Assembly: GCA_905221215.1 (NCBI GenBank)
Contig: CAJNCI010000014.1
Span: forward strand, 1-35,665
Reading direction: 5' to 3'
Length of the DNA: 35,665 bases
Source of the DNA: a bacterium
Lineage (GTDB): Bacteria; Bacillota; Bacilli; Lactobacillales; Streptococcaceae
Made by a program: the position numbers and the translations under genes
In this document: positions 33,106-35,665 of the stretch, in pieces
Numbering within the stretch: position 1 is the first letter of the stretch
Layout: every line of letters begins with the position of its first letter
Notes under the pieces: model-generated
Told to the model about the DNA's origin: nothing
Databases searched by the model: none
Seen by the model: only the letters and a program-made list of their open reading frames with translations

Positions 33106-34059
33106 TTATATTTCAGTACCTTGAGTCCATTTTTGAAAATTTTCTTTAAATTTCATTAAAACACTTGCATCTTGCAAGCTAGCAAGTGGATAAACAAAAG
33201 GTTCCACTGGTACTTCACTTTTCTTTTGTAAGATAAAAATCGTCTTGGATTGTTTAGTACTAGCAAAGAGATTTTCAGGCAGACTGATCATAGCAACCAG
33301 ACTTGCCTCCTCCTTCAACCAGCCTTTTAACAAATCACTTTGAGGACTGGTCAATAAATCACTTGGAGCTAGAAAAATAGCATATCCATCTGATTTGAGG
33401 TACTTAAACCCTTGTTCCATGAGCAAGTGATGGGCGTAGGTATGTTCTTGACTTGAGGCTACTTGATGGCGCGCTGCAACGGCATCATCAGGATAATAGC
33501 CAACAGGCAAGTCGCTGATGACCACGTCGCTTTCTTTGAGCATTTGTGGACGAACGGCATCTCCTTGGACAAAGCCAGCCTGCAAACCAATCACATCTGC
33601 CATGCTAGCTGCCAAATCAATCAGCAAATCATCTACTTCCATTCCCAAGTAATCCACTTTTTTAGCAAGCGAGGTCAAGAAAGTAGCACCCAGAATCCCC
33701 ATTCCAGAACCCATTTCGAGGATAGTTATGTCCTCCTCTTTAAACAACTCTTCCACAATAAACACCAAAAGTAAAGCAATGGCATCTGGCGTAAACTGGT
33801 GATTAGCCTGCAAGGGTTCTGTTTGTCCTGCCTTCATCAAGAGAAACTGGTAGGTTTTGATCCATTCTTCCTTGCGAAGTGCTAAACGCTTAAGGGCCTG
33901 ATTGTTCTCCTTGACCTGTTCTACATCGGTCTCGCCATCCAAATAGATGCTGTTTTGCTCCACCAAGGCGTCATAAAAATTGGTCGCCAAATCACTTTGG
34001 ATGACTTGGACATTCTCTAATAAATACGTATAAGCTTGTTCAATTTTTTCAAAATCCAT
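33106..34059 (-). CDS. Class I SAM-dependent methyltransferase (YtxK-like, comG-associated)
   Basis: A 317-residue protein with an N-terminal helical part and a C-terminal Rossmann methyltransferase domain: AdoMet-binding ILEMGSGMGILGATFL near 112-127 and the catalytic-like SDLPVGYYP near 182-190, as in N6-adenine-type methylases. In streptococci and Bacillus this gene lies after the comG pilus operon and before ackA. No comG gene is seen in the 454 bases upstream before the adhesin gene. The substrate is unknown. The ATG has only a weak AGGA at two to three bases. Confidence 0.85.
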   Translation of the reverse strand: MDFEKIEQAYTYLLENVQVIQSDLATNFYDALVEQNSIYLDGETDVEQVKENNQALKRLALRKEEWIKTYQFLLMKAGQTEPLQANHQFTPDAIALLLVFIVEELFKEEDITILEMGSGMGILGATFLTSLAKKVDYLGMEVDDLLIDLAASMADVIGLQAGFVQGDAVRPQMLKESDVVISDLPVGYYPDDAVAARHQVASSQEHTYAHHLLMEQGFKYLKSDGYAIFLAPSDLLTSPQSDLLKGWLKEEASLVAMISLPENLFASTKQSKTIFILQKKSEVPVEPFVYPLASLQDASVLMKFKENFQKWTQGTEI

Positions 34060-34513
34060 ATTCCTATCTTATCAAATTTCCCTTCTTTTTTCCATCCTTA
34101 TAGAAAAATCACACTACATCTACATTGGTTTCCCGTCAATTTGTTATTGACGACATCAATCTTATCTACACAAAATCAGATAAACGTTTCTAACTATCCA
34201 CAACTGTACTCTTATCCCGCTGTCTGATTCTTTCTTAGTATAAGATGTTACATAATAATCAACAACTCTTCTACTAATCCTCTCTAATACATAATATATG
34301 AAATCCCGAATGGTACGCTATGGATTCTAAGTTCAATCCACTATACAAGACTAGGAAAATTCACCAGCCCCAAAAAGGAAATATTCCTACAATAAAACGC
34401 ATACTATCAAGTTTTTGAGGCTTGATAATATGCGTTTTTAGATTTTATAGCCTTTTTGTCCAAACTCGATGAACATCATCTATTGCCAGTCAAATATGAG
34501 ATAAACAGATTGT
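34060..34513. other. Gene-free interval between the methyltransferase and the adhesin
   Basis: AT-rich, 454 bases. Apart from the inverted repeat at 34394-34438 I see no gene, promoter match or mobile element. A minus-strand open frame of about 51 codons crosses 34170-34320 but has no start or ribosome site I would defend. In pneumococcus the comG (cgl) operon lies on this side of the methyltransferase gene, so the content here differs or has been displaced. Confidence 0.6.
34394..34438. terminator. Long inverted repeat / bidirectional terminator after the adhesin gene
   Basis: 18-bp arms (34394-34411 and 34421-34438, one G-U) around a nine-base loop, with T runs on both outer sides. It follows the adhesin stop by about 75 bases on the minus strand. 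Confidence 0.8.
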
Positions 34514-35665
34514 TTACATTTCTTCTTCATCATCACGTTTACGACGTTTTGCAAACAAACCTAGCCCAGTCACAGCGGCCAAAGCTCCTAAAAGCGCAGA
34601 GGTTCTGGAAGCTTCTGTACCTGTATTTGGCAATTGCCGTCTTGACTTACCTGCTGATTCTGATGGTGTTTCAGAAGATACTGTGTCTATTGATGCAGAT
34701 GCACTTGTTGACTCAGACTCAGAGGCTGGTGTGCTTGCACTTGTTGAAGCTGAGGTAGACGCTACCGCGCTTGTGCTTGCCGATGTTGATGCTACAGCAC
34801 TTGTTGAGGCTGACGTAGACGCTACAGCGCTTGTGCTTGCTGAGGTAGATGCTACGGCGCTTGTTGACGCTGAAGTAGACGCTACCGCGCTTGTTGATGC
34901 CGATTCTGAAGCTGATGTAGATACAGAAGTTCTAATCGAATCAGAAACAATCACACTAGCAATATCAAGAGCACTCTTAGAATGGATTTCAGGCAATCCT
35001 TTACTTGTAACTACTGACGCTACCGCGCTTGTGCTTGCTGACGTAGACGCTACCGCGCTTGTTGACGCTGAGGTAGACGCTACAGCACTTGTGCTTGCTG
35101 ATGTTGATGCTACCGCACTTGTGCTTGCTGACGTAGACGCTACAGCGCTTGTGCTGGCCGATGTTGATGCTACCGCACTTGTTGAGGCTGAAGTAGACGC
35201 TACGGCACTTGTTGACGCTGAGGTAGACGCTACAGCACTTGTGCTTGCTGATGTTGATGCTACGGCGCTAGTACTTGCTGAGGTAGACGCTACAGCGCTT
35301 GTTGATGCTGAGGTAGACGCTACAGCACTTGTGCTTGCTGAGGTAGACGCTACTGCGCTTGTTGAGGCTGAGGTAGAGGCTACAGCGCTTGTGCTTGCCG
35401 ATGTTGATGCTACAGCACTTGTGCTTGCTGATGTTGATGCTACAGCACTTGTTGACGCTGACGTAGACGCTACAGCACTTGTGCTTGCTGATGTTGATGC
35501 TACAGCACTTGTTGACGCTGACGTAGACGCTACAGCACTTGTGCTTGCTGATGTTGATGCTACAGCACTTGTTGACGCTGACGTAGACGCTACAGCACTT
35601 GTGCTTGCTGATGTTGATGCTACAGCGCTAGTACTTGCTGACGTTGATGCTACAGCACTTGTTGA
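34514..35665 (-). CDS. Serine-rich repeat, LPXTG-anchored surface adhesin (3' end; partial)
   Basis: The C-terminal 383 residues of a very large surface glycoprotein of the SRRP family (PsrP, GspB, Fap1, Srr type). From the window edge inward: a Ser/Ala/Thr-rich repeat of ten residues ([10 protein letters not shown] type) running without interruption, a non-repetitive insert ([20 protein letters not shown]) near 34925-35010, more serine-rich sequence, then the sorting signal [12 protein letters not shown], a hydrophobic segment ([18 protein letters not shown]) and the basic tail [11 protein letters not shown]. Sortase A would cleave at LPNTG and attach the protein to peptidoglycan. Such proteins are O-glycosylated and exported by SecA2/SecY2. 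The frame is open to the last base, so the start lies outside. Confidence 0.92.
   Translation of the reverse strand, partial: STSAVASTSASTSAVASTSASTSAVASTSASTSAVASTSASTSAVASTSASTSAVASTSASTSAVASTSASTSAVASTSASTSAVASTSASTSAVASTSASTSAVASTSASTSAVASTSASTSAVASTSASTSAVASTSASTSAVASTSASTSAVASTSASTSAVASTSASTSAVASTSASTSAVASTSASTSAVASTSASTSAVASTSASTSAVASVVTSKGLPEIHSKSALDIASVIVSDSIRTSVSTSASESASTSAVASTSASTSAVASTSASTSAVASTSASTSAVASTSASTSAVASTSASTSASTPASESESTSASASIDTVSSETPSESAGKSRRQLPNTGTEASRTSALLGALAAVTGLGLFAKRRKRDDEEEM
35019..35665. repeat. 30-bp tandem repeats of the adhesin, with 60-bp higher-order units
   Basis: Imperfect 30-base units, each coding for ten residues, run from 35019 to the window edge in constant register. 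Units alternate between two versions, making 60-base units; 35461-35520 and 35521-35580 are identical. The same repeat continues more weakly at 34725-34900. Confidence 0.93.

Noticed and set aside
34170..34320. Minus-strand open frame of about 51 codons (contains YYVTSYTKKESDSGIRV) that might be a comG remnant
   Set aside because: No start codon with a ribosome site and no similarity I can defend to ComG proteins.
34394..34438. Insertion-sequence end or mobile repeat
   Set aside because: The inverted repeat resembles short repeats common in pneumococcal intergenic DNA, but no transposase or target duplication is visible; the terminator reading suffices.
35019..35665. CRISPR array at the right edge
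   Set aside because: The 30-base units are directly contiguous with no spacers and keep one open reading frame, so they are protein-coding tandem repeats.

Overview
The window reads as chromosome of a mitis-group Streptococcus (S. mitis / S. pneumoniae / S. oralis type). The evidence is gene content and order: comX, nusG, secE, rpmG, pbp2a, a pseudouridine synthase and gapA, then adhE, a MORN protein, a tyrosine phosphatase, yajC and tkt, then jag, yidC, rnpA, ackA and a methyltransferase. To my memory this is close to the order in pneumococcus. Several proteins differ from the pneumococcal versions as I remember them, so another mitis-group species is likely. Almost every gene is on the minus strand.

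Region by region. (1) 1-4890: the competence sigma factor comX with a candidate ComE-binding repeat, the rpmG-secE-nusG operon, pbp2a, and one plus-strand pseudouridine synthase. The divergent pair pbp2a / pseudouridine synthase appears to be leaderless on both sides. A strong promoter at the left edge points out of the window, probably at an rRNA operon. (2) 4901-10310: gapA, an ABC transporter (ATPase plus MacB/FtsX-type permease), and an exact-length tandem duplication of an XRE/TPR regulator together with its terminator. (3) 10323-16660: adhE under a redox-type (Rex) operator, a membrane MORN-repeat protein, a low-molecular-weight phosphatase, yajC and tkt.

(4) 16680-28790: an accessory carbohydrate island, visibly richer in G+C than its neighbours, that occupies the place where pneumococcus carries the ascorbate (ula) operon. 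Only a 3' stub of ulaG survives. The island holds a PRD/EIIB-type activator, a LacI repressor, ulaE- and ulaF-type epimerases, an FGGY kinase, a TIM-barrel isomerase, an amidohydrolase, a 2-hydroxyacid dehydrogenase, a galactitol-family PTS membrane subunit without its A and B partners, and a cytosolic beta-propeller-like protein of unknown function. No UlaA, UlaB, UlaC or UlaD is present. I infer that a sugar or sugar acid is converted to L-xylulose, phosphorylated by the kinase, then epimerised by UlaE and UlaF to D-xylulose 5-phosphate, which the adjacent transketolase can use. Two matching LacI-type operators about seven helical turns apart and two perfect cre sites indicate substrate induction and catabolite control.

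(5) 28853-34059: core genes again (an HI_0552-like protein, jag/khpB, yidC, rnpA, ackA and a class I methyltransferase). (6) 34514 to the right edge: the 3' end of a very repetitive serine-rich, LPXTG-anchored surface adhesin, which continues beyond the window.
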